The notes: a model not told the origin generated them from the letters alone. 64,000 nucleotides of DNA from Tenacibaculum dicentrarchi (GCF_964036635.1 NZ_OZ038524.1:1796001-1860000), one strand, 5' to 3'; counted from the stretch's first letter, positions 36,321 through 46,085 are shown. Translations and numbers: made by a program.

Positions 36321-37472
36321 ATGTCTTTTAATATAAATACCAATTATCCGTCAATAGAACATCTTCGAGTTAAGGCTCAAAAAAGAATGCCTAAGTTTTC
36401 TTATGAATACTTAACCGAAGGTTGTAATGATGATTTAAACGTCTATAAAAATACCAAAGAAATTAGAGACATCGAATTATTGCCTCAATATTTAAATAAA
36501 CACGTAGGTTCAAGTACTAAAAAAGTGTTATTTGGACACGAATATGATGCGCCTATCGGTATTTGCCCTGTTGGGTTACAGTCGTTAATGTGGCCTAAAA
36601 CCGCTGAAATTTTAGCAAAAACATCGGTAGATCACAACATTCCTTTTATGCTAAGTACGGTAACCACTTTAAGTATCGAAAAAGCCGCTAAAATAACCAA
36701 TGGTAATTTCTGGTATCAACTATACCATCCTGCGGATAATACTATTACTGATGATATTTTAAAAAGAGCCAAAGATAATGGTTGTAATGTGTTAGTTTTA
36801 CTTGCAGATGTGCCTACTTTTGGGTACCGTCCTAAAGATATTTATAACGGATTAGGAATGCCTCCTAAAATGATGTTAAGAAATATTATAGAAGTAATGA
36901 GAAAACCTCAATGGGCTTTTGAAACATTAATTAATGGGATTCCTTCTTTTGATACCATGGAAAAATACATGCCTAAAGGTATGGATTTACAGCAGTTAGG
37001 TTCTTTTATGGATGCTACTTTTTCAGGAAGATTGAATATAGAAAAAATTAAAAGAATTCAAGACAGATGGGATGGAAAAATAATCATCAAAGGAATTGCT
37101 AGTTGTCAAGATGCTCAAAAAGCAGTTGATTTAGGTATTGATGGTATTATCGTTTCAAACCACGGAGGAAGACAATTAGACGCCGGACCTTCTAGTATAA
37201 AAACACTACATCCTATTGTTAAAAAATTCAAAGGACAAATACAAATAATGATGGATGGAGGTATGCGTACCGGTCCAGACGTTGCTAGAGTTATGGCTTC
37301 AGGAGCTGATTTCACATTTCTTGGGCGTCCTTTTATGTACGGAACAGGAGCTTTAGGAAAAAAAGGGGGCGATCAAGTAGCTGCTATTCTTAAAAGAGAA
37401 TTTCAACAAGTAATGGAACAAATTTGTTGTGAAGAAGTGGAAGATTTACCTAATTTTTTAATAAAAAAATAA
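36321..37472 (+). CDS. lldD: FMN-dependent L-lactate dehydrogenase (alpha-hydroxy acid oxidase family)
   Basis: Oxidises L-lactate to pyruvate and passes electrons to the quinone pool. 383 residues, standard for the TIM-barrel FMN family. It contains PIGICPVGLQSLMWP, the active-site histidine H281 in IVSNHGGRQLDAGP, and the FMN-phosphate loop MDGGMRTGPDVARVMASGAD with FLGRPF. The lactate assignment follows from the adjacent LctP permease; other 2-hydroxy acids are possible. MutS2 starts 15 nt downstream and may be partly cotranscribed. Confidence 0.9.
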   Translation: MSFNINTNYPSIEHLRVKAQKRMPKFSYEYLTEGCNDDLNVYKNTKEIRDIELLPQYLNKHVGSSTKKVLFGHEYDAPIGICPVGLQSLMWPKTAEILAKTSVDHNIPFMLSTVTTLSIEKAAKITNGNFWYQLYHPADNTITDDILKRAKDNGCNVLVLLADVPTFGYRPKDIYNGLGMPPKMMLRNIIEVMRKPQWAFETLINGIPSFDTMEKYMPKGMDLQQLGSFMDATFSGRLNIEKIKRIQDRWDGKIIIKGIASCQDAQKAVDLGIDGIIVSNHGGRQLDAGPSSIKTLHPIVKKFKGQIQIMMDGGMRTGPDVARVMASGADFTFLGRPFMYGTGALGKKGGDQVAAILKREFQQVMEQICCEEVEDLPNFLIKK

Positions 37473-37487
37473 AAAAACACTACTTTT

Positions 37488-39695
37488 TTGATTCACAATA
37501 TTTCAGATAAAACGCTTCAAGATTTAGAATTCACAACTGTTTTAGAACAAGTTGCAGCGCATTGTATTACCAATTTAGGGAAAGAAAAAACGCTTGATAT
37601 ACAGCCTATTTCCAATAAAAGAAAGTTATTTTTCGAATTAAATTTAGTAAACGAATACCTCGCTTCTTTTGAAAATGAAAACAGGCTTCCTAATCATTTT
37701 TTTGAAGATATAACTCAAGAAACAAGTCGTTTGGCTATTGAGAATAGTTTTTTAGAAACCGAAGCCTTTTTAAGAGTTGCTACGGTTACCGAAACAGTCA
37801 ATGAACAAAAAAAGTTCTTGAAAAAATTTCAAACCTACTACCCTACGCTATTTTCTTTAAGTGATAAAATACAATTTACCACTTTTATTTCAGACAGCAT
37901 TAAAGAAATAATTACTGCTCACGGTACTGTTTCCGATAACGCATCACCTGTTTTAAAACAAATCAGAAAAGAAATAAATAACATTCGTGGAAAAATATCA
38001 GAAAGCTTTTCACATGCTTTAACCAGAAATATTTCGAGCGGTTATTTAGATGATATTAAAGAAACTGTTATTGATAATCAGCGTGTTTTAGCCGTTATTG
38101 CTATGCATCGCCGTAAGGTAAAAGGGAGTTTGTTAGGGTCTTCAAAAACTGGAGCAATTGTATATATTGCGCCTCAAGCAACCTTAGCATACAGCCGTGA
38201 ATTGCAAAACCTAATTTACGAAGAAAAACAAGAAGTTGTTAAAATATTAAGAGCTTTAGCTAGTAAAATTCATCCTTATACATCTTTATTAGAAGAGTAT
38301 TTGGTGTTTTTAACGCATTTAGATTCGGTAGGTGCAAAAGCTAAATATGCCAAAAGCATCAATGGATTATTACCTAAAATAACCAAGGATAAAAAAGTCT
38401 TTTTCAAAGATGCTTTTCATCCTGTTTTATGGAAAAAAAATAATGAACAAAATAAAGAAACCTTTGCACAAACCATCCGACTAGACGAAAAACAACAAAT
38501 TATTGTTATTTCAGGACCAAATGCTGGTGGAAAAAGTATCACTTTAAAAACCATTGGTTTATTACAATTAATGCTTCAAAGTGGTTTGTTAATTCCTGTT
38601 CATGAGCGTAGTGAAACAACATTATTTAATACTATTTTAACTGATATTGGCGATAATCAATCTATAGAAAATCAATTAAGTACCTATAGTTATCGTCTTA
38701 AAAATATGCGTTCATTTTTAAGAAAATGTAACGATAACACCTTATTTTTAATTGATGAATTTGGAACAGGTTCTGACCCTGAATTAGGAGGTGCTTTAGC
38801 TGAGATTTTTTTAGAAGAATTTTACGAACGTAAAGCCTTCGGAATTATTACAACACATTATGCTAATTTAAAGGTTTTAGCCAACGAATTAGATAATGTT
38901 ACCAATGCAAATATGCAGTTTGACGAACGAACTTTAGAACCTTTGTATAAATTATTTATCGGGCAAGCAGGTAGTTCGTTTACTTTTGAAGTAGCTCAAA
39001 AAAATGGAATTCCATATAGTTTAATTAACCGAGCTAAAAAAAGAGTTGAAACTGAAAAAATTAGACTAGATAAAACAATTTCTAATCTTCAAAAGGAAAG
39101 AAATAGACTGCAAAAAACATCTGAAAGTTTAGTTAAGCAAAAATCAAAAGGACAAGAACATATTGAAAACCTCCAAGAAAAAGAAGAAAAAATACAAAAT
39201 AAACTTGCTGGTTTTCAAGAATTATATGACAATAATCAACGAATGCTTACCTTAGGTAGAAAAACTAACGAGCTACTAAATAAATATTTTCAAACAAATA
39301 ATAAAAAAGAATTATCTGCCGATTTTTTTAAATGGGTTGCTTTAGAAAAAACAAAACGCATCAAAAAAGCACCGCTAAAAAAATTATCTAAAATAGAAAG
39401 AAGACAAGATAAAATTACAAATCAAAAACAAAAAGAAGCTATAAAAAGAGTTGAAAAAGAAGTGCTTCAAAAAGTAGTTAAAATAAGAGAAGAAAAGAAA
39501 GAAGAAGCTAAAAAAATAGCTATTGAAAAAGCTGCTTATGTTTACAAAATAAATGACCGTGTACGTTTAATTGATGGAAACTCAGTAGGTACTATTGATA
39601 AAATTGAAAAGAAAACCGTTTTTATCAACTACGGAATATTTACTACCAAAGCAAAATTGGAGCAATTAGAATTGGTTGAACGCGCTAAAAAATAA
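37488..39695 (+). CDS. MutS2-like DNA-binding ATPase lacking a Smr domain
   Basis: 735 residues with a TTG start. The N-terminal core reads LQDLEFTTVLEQVAAHC as in MutS2. ATPase domain: Walker A GPNAGGKS (~344), LIDEFGTGSDPELGGAL, and the TTHYANLK switch. A long charged coiled coil follows (about 515-690), and the protein ends in a small beta (KOW-like) domain, VYKINDRVRLIDGNSVGTID. The C-terminal Smr nuclease domain of canonical MutS2 is absent. The role may be ribosome rescue or recombination control rather than mismatch repair. Confidence 0.88.
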   Translation: MIHNISDKTLQDLEFTTVLEQVAAHCITNLGKEKTLDIQPISNKRKLFFELNLVNEYLASFENENRLPNHFFEDITQETSRLAIENSFLETEAFLRVATVTETVNEQKKFLKKFQTYYPTLFSLSDKIQFTTFISDSIKEIITAHGTVSDNASPVLKQIRKEINNIRGKISESFSHALTRNISSGYLDDIKETVIDNQRVLAVIAMHRRKVKGSLLGSSKTGAIVYIAPQATLAYSRELQNLIYEEKQEVVKILRALASKIHPYTSLLEEYLVFLTHLDSVGAKAKYAKSINGLLPKITKDKKVFFKDAFHPVLWKKNNEQNKETFAQTIRLDEKQQIIVISGPNAGGKSITLKTIGLLQLMLQSGLLIPVHERSETTLFNTILTDIGDNQSIENQLSTYSYRLKNMRSFLRKCNDNTLFLIDEFGTGSDPELGGALAEIFLEEFYERKAFGIITTHYANLKVLANELDNVTNANMQFDERTLEPLYKLFIGQAGSSFTFEVAQKNGIPYSLINRAKKRVETEKIRLDKTISNLQKERNRLQKTSESLVKQKSKGQEHIENLQEKEEKIQNKLAGFQELYDNNQRMLTLGRKTNELLNKYFQTNNKKELSADFFKWVALEKTKRIKKAPLKKLSKIERRQDKITNQKQKEAIKRVEKEVLQKVVKIREEKKEEAKKIAIEKAAYVYKINDRVRLIDGNSVGTIDKIEKKTVFINYGIFTTKAKLEQLELVERAKK

Positions 39696-39716
39696 TTTTA
39701 ATGCTTTTTAGCCACA

Positions 39717-39752
39717 AAAAAATGCGTAAAATAATTATTTTACGCATTTTTT
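39717..39752. terminator. Bidirectional terminator, 36-bp perfect palindrome
   Basis: AATGCGTAAAATAA and its exact reverse complement meet without a spacer and are flanked by A and T runs. It lies between the convergent mutS2-like gene and the 74-residue gene, so termination on both strands is the natural reading. Confidence 0.85.
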
Positions 39753-39775
39753 ATTGATTTTATAAAATAGTAAAT

Positions 39776-40000
39776 TTATTCTAGCCCTTCCATTTCTTTG
39801 TCATAAAACTCTCCTGCTTTATCCATTAAATCGGCAAGTTCAGTGGTAATATCTTCTTCTTTTTCTCCTGTTAAATCTTCAAACCACTCTACTTCATCAT
39901 CTTTTAAATTGATTAAAAAACGTGGATATTCCGTATGTAATACGAAAATATCTTCTGGGTGATTGCTATTATCTGCTAATAAAAACTTAGGTAATTCCAT
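39776..40000 (-). CDS. Small acidic protein of unknown function
   Basis: 74 residues, strongly acidic (EVEWFEDLTGEKEEDITTEL). N-terminal MELPKFLLADNSNHPEDIF suggests a small folded domain, with FVLHTEYPRFLINL as two strands. I believe it recurs as a conserved hypothetical in flavobacteria. It is followed by a terminator, and the MATE gene lies 21 nt upstream on the same strand, so the two are probably cotranscribed. No function can be given. Confidence 0.65.
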   Translation of the reverse strand: MELPKFLLADNSNHPEDIFVLHTEYPRFLINLKDDEVEWFEDLTGEKEEDITTELADLMDKAGEFYDKEMEGLE

Positions 40001-40021
40001 AAAAAATGTAGTATTAATATT

Positions 40022-41416
40022 TTATTTATCCCCAATAATTTCGGGATTTTCTTTAATTAATTTTAATGTTAATCTATTAAACCGAATAAATAGTAAAATA
40101 GATGCCGTGGTTAAACCTGCTAATAATCCTAACCAAATTCCAAAACTTCCGTAGGTTTCTTTTGTTCCTAAAAAATAACTAATCGGAAAACCAATAATCC
40201 AATACGATATAAAGGTTATTATTGTAGGTATTTTAACGTCTTGTAACCCTCGCAAAGCACCTAAAACAACTACTTGAATACTGTCTGATATTTGAAAAAT
40301 TGCAGCAGCTATTAGTAAATTTGCAGCGGTTTTCATTACTTCCATATTGTCGGCATAGTTTTCGGCGTCGCTTAAATCTATATATAGATTTGGTAATGAC
40401 TTATGAAATAAGTAAAATAATGTTGCAAAAATAATGGCTAAAATAATCCCTAATAAAAAAATTGAAAAGGCAATTCTTCGTAAATCTACAAATTTTTGCA
40501 AGCCCTTTTGATTTCCTACCCGAATCATCGAAGCAACACTTAATCCCATAGCAACCATAAAAGTCATCGATGATAAATTTAAAGCAATCTGATTTGCTGC
40601 CTGTGCATTTCGCCCTAATAAACCACTCAACCAAATGGCAGCGGTAAAAATACCTACTTCAAAAAACATTTGCATAGCACTTGGCGTACCTAAGTTAATT
40701 ATTTTTCGAAGCATTAATTTATCTAACACGAAAAATTTAATGTTTGTTACAAATTTCTTAGAACGTTCTTTTTGAGTTAGCATCCACCAAAGGTGAAAAA
40801 CCATTACAAACCTAGATAATAACGTTCCGTAAGCTGCACCTACAATTCCCATTTCTGGAAAACCAAATTTCCCAAAAATTAATAAATAATTTAAAATTAC
40901 ATTTAAAATATTCCCTAAAATGGTAGCATACATCGGATAACGAGTCATCGATAAACCATCGCTAAATTGCTTAAACGCCTGAAAAACAATCATCGGAATT
41001 AATGAAAAAGCAACCAAATCTAAATACGGAATGGCTAATTTTACAACCTCAACTGGTTGTTTCATTAAATACATTAATGGTTTTGAAAAAAACACCAATA
41101 AAAACATTAAAAGCCCGATTACAGTACATAAAAATAAACCGTGTTTAAAGGTCGATTTTGCTTCTTTAAAATTATTAGAAGAATCTGCCGAAGCAATTAA
41201 TGGAGTAATTGCTGTTGAAAAACCAATTCCTAATGACATAGCAATAAACATAAAACTGTTTCCTAAAGAAACTGCCGCTAATTCAGCCGTTCCTAATTGC
41301 CCTACCATTATATTATCAATAAAACTCACAAAAGTATGACCTAACATTCCGAGCATTACAGGAGCTGCAAGTTGCCAATTATATTTAAATTCTGATGTAT
41401 ATTGTTGTAAATTCAA
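40022..41416 (-). CDS. MATE-family multidrug/Na+ efflux transporter
   Basis: 464 residues with about twelve membrane helices in two halves. MATE features: PVMLGMLGHTFVSFIDNIMVGQLGTAELAAVSLGNS (helix 1-2 region), the repeat-half counterpart GTPSAMQMFFEVGIF, and GALRGLQDVKIPTIITFISYW near the end. It exports cationic drugs or other compounds using a sodium or proton gradient. It resembles the NorM branch. The gene is divergent from tpx. Confidence 0.92.
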   Translation of the reverse strand: MNLQQYTSEFKYNWQLAAPVMLGMLGHTFVSFIDNIMVGQLGTAELAAVSLGNSFMFIAMSLGIGFSTAITPLIASADSSNNFKEAKSTFKHGLFLCTVIGLLMFLLVFFSKPLMYLMKQPVEVVKLAIPYLDLVAFSLIPMIVFQAFKQFSDGLSMTRYPMYATILGNILNVILNYLLIFGKFGFPEMGIVGAAYGTLLSRFVMVFHLWWMLTQKERSKKFVTNIKFFVLDKLMLRKIINLGTPSAMQMFFEVGIFTAAIWLSGLLGRNAQAANQIALNLSSMTFMVAMGLSVASMIRVGNQKGLQKFVDLRRIAFSIFLLGIILAIIFATLFYLFHKSLPNLYIDLSDAENYADNMEVMKTAANLLIAAAIFQISDSIQVVVLGALRGLQDVKIPTIITFISYWIIGFPISYFLGTKETYGSFGIWLGLLAGLTTASILLFIRFNRLTLKLIKENPEIIGDK

Positions 41417-41497
41417 ATCTTATATTATTTCAAGGTGCGAAGATAACTTTTTTAATACGCTAGGTCTTTATCTTCTTCATTTTTTAATTAATTTAAT

Positions 41498-41505
41498 TAT
41501 CTTTG
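41498..41505 (+). promoter_or_regulatory. -7 promoter element of tpx
   Basis: TATCTTTG matches TAnnTTTG and lies 23 nt before the tpx ATG. The -33 region has no clear TTG. Confidence 0.5.
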
Positions 41506-41528
41506 GTTTTCTAAAAAACATATATAAA

Positions 41529-42026
41529 ATGGCTTCAATAACATTACAAGGAAACCCAATAAATACCACAGGAAATTTACCAAAAACTGGTACTAAAGCA
41601 AGTGATTTTGCTTTGGTGGCAAACGATTTATCTATTAAGAAATTAGTAGATTTTTCAGGTAGCAGATTAATTTTAAACATCTTTCCTAGTGTCGATACAG
41701 GAACTTGTGCTACTTCTGTAAGAGAATTCAATAAAAAATTAGCTGATTTAGAAAACACCAAAGTTTTATGTATTTCTAGAGATTTACCTTTTGCTCAAGG
41801 TCGTTTTTGCGGTGCTGAAGGCATTGAAAACGTACTTATGTTATCTGACTTTTCAACAGGAAGTTTTGGTAAAGATTACGGTTTAGAAATAGAGAATGGT
41901 CCTTTAGCAGGCTTACATTCTCGCGCTATTGTTATTATTGATGAAAATGGAACGGTTACTTACACAGAGCAAGTAAATGAAATTGCTGATGAACCAAATT
42001 ATCAAGCTGCTTTAAGTAGTTTATAA
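41529..42026 (+). CDS. tpx: Thiol peroxidase Tpx
   Basis: Reduces hydroperoxides in the cytoplasm or periplasm using thioredoxin. 165 residues. The peroxidatic cysteine is C60 in SVDTGTCATSVREFN and the resolving cysteine C94 in FAQGRFCGAEG, both at Tpx-typical positions. ITLQGNPI and DYGLEIENGPLAGLHSRAIVII are further family markers. dagK follows after 5 nt and ftsK soon after, so this may be the first gene of a long unit. Confidence 0.96.
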   Translation: MASITLQGNPINTTGNLPKTGTKASDFALVANDLSIKKLVDFSGSRLILNIFPSVDTGTCATSVREFNKKLADLENTKVLCISRDLPFAQGRFCGAEGIENVLMLSDFSTGSFGKDYGLEIENGPLAGLHSRAIVIIDENGTVTYTEQVNEIADEPNYQAALSSL

Positions 42027-42031
42027 AATTC

Positions 42032-42412
42032 ATGAAAAATTCTAATGATGGTTTTATAAAAGGAAGGTTGCGTAGTTTAACTTTTGCTTTTAAAGGGATT
42101 TATCTATTAAGTACCACGGAAGACAGTATTAAAACACAACTATTTTTAGGATTTATAGCAACTAGTTTAGGATTTTATTTTAACATATCGATAACCCAAT
42201 GGTTAATTCAATGTTTGGTTATCGGTATTGTTTTAGTTGCAGAAGCATTAAATACTGCTGTTGAAAAAATAGCTGATTTTATACATCCTGATTATCACGA
42301 AAAAATAGGTTTTATAAAAGATATTGCTGCAGGTTCACCTGCTTTTGCAGCAATAACAGCACTCATTGTTGCTGGTATAATTTACATTCCTAAAATAATA
42401 GCTATATTGTAG
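42032..42412 (+). CDS. dgkA: Diacylglycerol/undecaprenol kinase family protein
   Basis: 126 residues with three membrane helices. The DagK signature is clear: AEALNTAVEKIADFI (about 71-85) preceded by RLRSLTFAFKGI and followed by KDIAAGSPAFAAITALI. These inner-membrane enzymes phosphorylate diacylglycerol or undecaprenol; the lipid cannot be told from sequence alone. It lies between tpx and ftsK with short gaps. Confidence 0.93.
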   Translation: MKNSNDGFIKGRLRSLTFAFKGIYLLSTTEDSIKTQLFLGFIATSLGFYFNISITQWLIQCLVIGIVLVAEALNTAVEKIADFIHPDYHEKIGFIKDIAAGSPAFAAITALIVAGIIYIPKIIAIL

Positions 42413-42439
42413 CGTTCAATTTATTTCTAACATTAATAC

Positions 42440-45313
42440 ATGGCAAAAAGAAAAATACCAAACTTGAAGAAACAACCTAGAAAAAATTCATTTATAAAAC
42501 TCGCTTCTTTTTTTTTAATAAAACATAATCTAACTATTTTAGGTGCATTTTTAGTCCTTTTTTCAATATTCTTAACCGTTGCTTTTATCTCCTTTTTCTT
42601 TTCATGGCAAGAAGATCAAAGTACGTTATCTGAATTTTCAAACAGAACTATTGTTACTCAAAACTTACTAGGTAAAATTGGTGCAAAACTAAGTAATTTC
42701 TTTGTTTATAAAGGCTTTGGATTAGGAAGTTTTGTAATACCTATAACCCTTTTTTTAACGGGAGCTAGAATTTTATTACAAACAAATTTAAAAAAAATAA
42801 TAACTTCTTGGAATTGGGGGTTATTATCTATGATATGGATTGCAGTTACCTTAGGGTTTTCTTCTGCTCAAAATGCTGTTTTACCTGGAGTTATCGGTTT
42901 TGAATTAAATGCTTATTTTCAAACTTTTTTAGGCAAAGCAGGAGTTGTTATTTTATTGATTTTTTTCTTAGTAGCATATCTAATTATCAGGTTTAAAATT
43001 ACTCCTGAAAAAATTAATGAAAGAATAAAAATAGCCAAAGAAAATCAACTTAAAGAAGAAAAAATAAAAGAACAACAACTTAAGGAAGCGGAAATAAATG
43101 CCGAAAAAGAACGTATTTTAAATACACAGAAAAACACTGATTCTTCTGATAAAAAAATCAGTACAAAATATAAAAATCACATAGTTGAAAACCTACAAGA
43201 AACTTCTAATCCTATTTTTGAACAACCTATTGAAAATACTCAACATAATATAACATACTCTAACGAAACTCTATATCAAGAAGAAGACCATATTTCTTTA
43301 GATACTCTTCCAGTTAATGAAAGTCTTTTAAACGAACAATTAGCCGATAGAGCAGCTATAAATGAAGCTTTAATAAACGAACATTTAATAGATAGGTCAT
43401 CTATAAATAAAACACTTACAAATAAACCTTTAATAGATGAAACTCCTATTGTTGACAAGGAAACAGAGTTCATAAAAGAACCTGAAAAAACAAAACCTAT
43501 TGCTAAAGAATTTTTAATAGAAGAATCGCCAATACAGGAAAATATTACTACAAAAAAACCTATTATTGAACCTAAAATAGCTCCTATCATTAAAGAACCT
43601 TTAATCGAAGAAGCTCCAATAAAAGAAAAAACAGTTACAATAGAACCAGTTATTGAAAAACCCGTAATTAAAGAATTTATACTTGAAAAAACTTCCGAAG
43701 AAAAAATTAAAGAACCTATAGATGAAGAAATTGAAGTTTCGGTTGAAAAACCTTCTGAAGAAAAAAGTGTTACTGAAAATTTATCAGACGCTTTATTAAA
43801 AGATTTTGGCGAATTTGATCCTACATTAGATTTAGGACATTTCAAATTCCCTACTCTCGATTTACTTAAACAATACAATGAGGTTATCTCTATCGATGCC
43901 GATGAACTTGAAGCAAATAAAAACAGAATTGTAACCACACTTCAAAACTATAAAATTGGTATTTCTGACATTAAAGCAACCGTTGGACCTACGATTACCT
44001 TATACGAAATTGTACCAAATGCAGGAGTTAGAATTTCAAAAATTAAAAATTTAGAAGATGATATCGCTTTGTCACTCTCTGCTTTAGGTATTCGTATCAT
44101 TGCACCAATTCCTGGAAAAGGGACTATTGGTATTGAAGTTCCAAATCAAAAATCGACCATTGTTTCAATGTATTCTACTATTGCTTCTCAGAAGTTTCAA
44201 GATAGCGAAATGGAACTTCCTATTGCCATAGGAAAAACGATTTCAAACGAAACTTTAGTTGTTGATTTAGCTAAAATGCCTCACTTATTAATGGCAGGGG
44301 CAACTGGACAAGGAAAATCGGTTGGGTTAAATGCTGTTTTAACATCCCTTTTATACAAAAAACACCCTGCAGAAGTAAAGTTTGTTTTGGTTGACCCGAA
44401 GAAAGTAGAACTAACCCTATTTAATAAAATTGAGCGTCATTATTTAGCCAAGCTACCTGATTCCGAAGAAGCTATTATTACCGATACCACCAAAGTTGTA
44501 CATACTCTAAATTCACTTTGTATGGAAATGGATGCCCGTTACGACTTACTTAAAAATGCTATGGTTCGTAATATTAAAGAATATAATGCAAAGTTTAAAG
44601 CTCGAAAACTAAACCCTGAAAATGGGCATAAATTTTTACCATATATCGTATTGGTAATTGATGAATTTGCCGATTTAATTATGACAGCAGGTAAAGAAGT
44701 GGAAACACCAATTGCACGTTTAGCACAATTAGCTCGTGCCATCGGTATTCATTTAATTGTAGCAACCCAACGACCATCTGTAAATGTTATTACAGGTATT
44801 ATTAAAGCAAATTTCCCAGCTCGAATTGCTTTTAGAGTAACTTCAAAAATTGATTCAAGAACAATTTTAGATGCCCCAGGAGCTGACCAATTAATTGGTC
44901 GTGGAGACATGCTTTATTCAGGAGGAAATGAATTGATTCGTGTTCAATGTGCTTTTGTTGATACACCAGAGGTTGAAAAAATAACCGATTTTATAGGCTC
45001 ACAACGTGCATATCCGAGTGCTTATTTATTACCAGAATACGTTGGTGAAGAAAGTGGCACAAATGTTGATGTTGATATTGCTGACAGAGATAAATTGTTT
45101 AAAAACGCTGCCGAAGTAATTATTACTGCACAACAAGGTTCAGCATCGTTATTGCAACGTAAATTAAAATTAGGATACAATAGAGCTGGTAGAATTATTG
45201 ATCAATTAGAAGCAGCTGGTATTGTAGGTCCTTTTGAAGGAAGTAAGGCAAGAATGGTTTTAGTTCCTGATTTTATAGCACTTGAACAATTATTAGAAAA
45301 TGAAAAAAAATAA
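42440..45313 (+). CDS. ftsK: DNA translocase FtsK/SpoIIIE
   Basis: Pumps DNA through the division septum to separate chromosomes. 957 residues. Four membrane helices lie at about 20-190. A low-complexity linker (about 205-450) is rich in Glu, Lys, Ile and Pro with loosely repeated KEPLIEEAP-like units. The motor follows, with Walker A GATGQGKS (620-627) and Walker B IVLVIDEFADL. The C-terminal gamma winged helix (SLLQRKLKLGYNRAGRIIDQL) normally reads chromosome-polarity sequences. The lolA-like gene starts 37 nt downstream. Confidence 0.96.
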   Translation: MAKRKIPNLKKQPRKNSFIKLASFFLIKHNLTILGAFLVLFSIFLTVAFISFFFSWQEDQSTLSEFSNRTIVTQNLLGKIGAKLSNFFVYKGFGLGSFVIPITLFLTGARILLQTNLKKIITSWNWGLLSMIWIAVTLGFSSAQNAVLPGVIGFELNAYFQTFLGKAGVVILLIFFLVAYLIIRFKITPEKINERIKIAKENQLKEEKIKEQQLKEAEINAEKERILNTQKNTDSSDKKISTKYKNHIVENLQETSNPIFEQPIENTQHNITYSNETLYQEEDHISLDTLPVNESLLNEQLADRAAINEALINEHLIDRSSINKTLTNKPLIDETPIVDKETEFIKEPEKTKPIAKEFLIEESPIQENITTKKPIIEPKIAPIIKEPLIEEAPIKEKTVTIEPVIEKPVIKEFILEKTSEEKIKEPIDEEIEVSVEKPSEEKSVTENLSDALLKDFGEFDPTLDLGHFKFPTLDLLKQYNEVISIDADELEANKNRIVTTLQNYKIGISDIKATVGPTITLYEIVPNAGVRISKIKNLEDDIALSLSALGIRIIAPIPGKGTIGIEVPNQKSTIVSMYSTIASQKFQDSEMELPIAIGKTISNETLVVDLAKMPHLLMAGATGQGKSVGLNAVLTSLLYKKHPAEVKFVLVDPKKVELTLFNKIERHYLAKLPDSEEAIITDTTKVVHTLNSLCMEMDARYDLLKNAMVRNIKEYNAKFKARKLNPENGHKFLPYIVLVIDEFADLIMTAGKEVETPIARLAQLARAIGIHLIVATQRPSVNVITGIIKANFPARIAFRVTSKIDSRTILDAPGADQLIGRGDMLYSGGNELIRVQCAFVDTPEVEKITDFIGSQRAYPSAYLLPEYVGEESGTNVDVDIADRDKLFKNAAEVIITAQQGSASLLQRKLKLGYNRAGRIIDQLEAAGIVGPFEGSKARMVLVPDFIALEQLLENEKK

Positions 45314-45350
45314 GTGTAACGATTCTGGAAAACAGAAGAAAAAACAAAAC

Positions 45351-46004
45351 ATGAGAAAAATATTATTATTATCTATCGGATTATGTATTAGTTTACATAC
45401 CATAGGTCAAAATACTGCTAACCAAGCAAAAACCTTATTAAACGATGTTTCTACAAAAATGGGGGCTTACCATAATATGGTTATCGGTTTTAATTCCTCT
45501 TTAATAAATAAAGAAGCTGGTATTACGAATGACCCTCCTATACGAGGAGAAATTACACTTTCTGGTGAAAAATACAACTTAAATTATTTAGGGAATACCT
45601 TTATTTTTGATAATAAAAAACTTGTTGTTATTAATCAAGATGAAAAAGAAATAACTATTTCTAATAATGACTTAGATGAAGAAGATGGTTTTATTTATCC
45701 TTCTAAATTATTAACTTTTTACAAAGAAGGTTATACTTTTTCAATGGGTAAATTAAAAAATAATAACGGACGTAAAGTGCAATACGTAAATTTAACACCT
45801 ATTGATAGTAATTCTGATATAGTAAAGGTTCAATTAGGAATTGATGCCAAAACAAAACATATTTACAAGTTAGTTCAAATAGGTTCAAACGGAGCTGAAA
45901 CAACCTTTACAATTACCAAATTTAAAAGTGACCAGCCAATTTCAAAAAATTTATTTATTTTTAATAAAGATAAATACTTAAAGCAAGGATACTTCATAGA
46001 CTAA
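45351..46004 (+). CDS. LolA-like outer-membrane lipoprotein carrier protein
   Basis: 217 residues from ATG 45351, chosen because it begins a proper signal peptide (RKILLLSIGLCISLHTIGQ); an in-frame ATG at 45300 would bury the signal behind 17 charged residues and overlap ftsK. The mature part has the LolA half-barrel pattern: QAKTLLNDVSTKMGAY, GEITLSGEKYNL and YINQDEKEITI-like strands. It ferries lipoproteins from inner to outer membrane through the periplasm. The position between ftsK and an LptF/G-like permease is common in flavobacteria. Confidence 0.88.
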   Translation: MRKILLLSIGLCISLHTIGQNTANQAKTLLNDVSTKMGAYHNMVIGFNSSLINKEAGITNDPPIRGEITLSGEKYNLNYLGNTFIFDNKKLVVINQDEKEITISNNDLDEEDGFIYPSKLLTFYKEGYTFSMGKLKNNNGRKVQYVNLTPIDSNSDIVKVQLGIDAKTKHIYKLVQIGSNGAETTFTITKFKSDQPISKNLFIFNKDKYLKQGYFID

Positions 46005-46056
46005 TCCTATAAAATAAAGTTTTGTTAATGCCTTTAAAAATCATTAACAAAACTTA

Positions 46057-46085
46057 TTGTTTTATATACCTAACTACTATCTTTG
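46057..46085 (+). promoter_or_regulatory. Promoter of the lptF/G-like gene (-33 TTG, -7 TATCTTTG)
   Basis: TTG at 46057-46059 and TATCTTTG at 46078-46085 are 18 nt apart, a good Bacteroidota promoter. The predicted transcript start is at or just before the GTG at 46091, making the message leaderless or nearly so. Confidence 0.55.

Noticed and set aside
39717..39752. 36-bp palindrome as an operator
   Set aside because: It lies between two convergent 3' ends and is flanked by A and T runs, so a bidirectional terminator explains it fully, unlike the palindrome at 17541-17576.
43276..43938. 220-residue open frame on the minus strand within ftsK
   Set aside because: It is the antisense shadow of the repetitive, codon-biased FtsK linker. 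The product is low-complexity Ser/Ile-rich with no start signal, and the sense strand is clearly coding.
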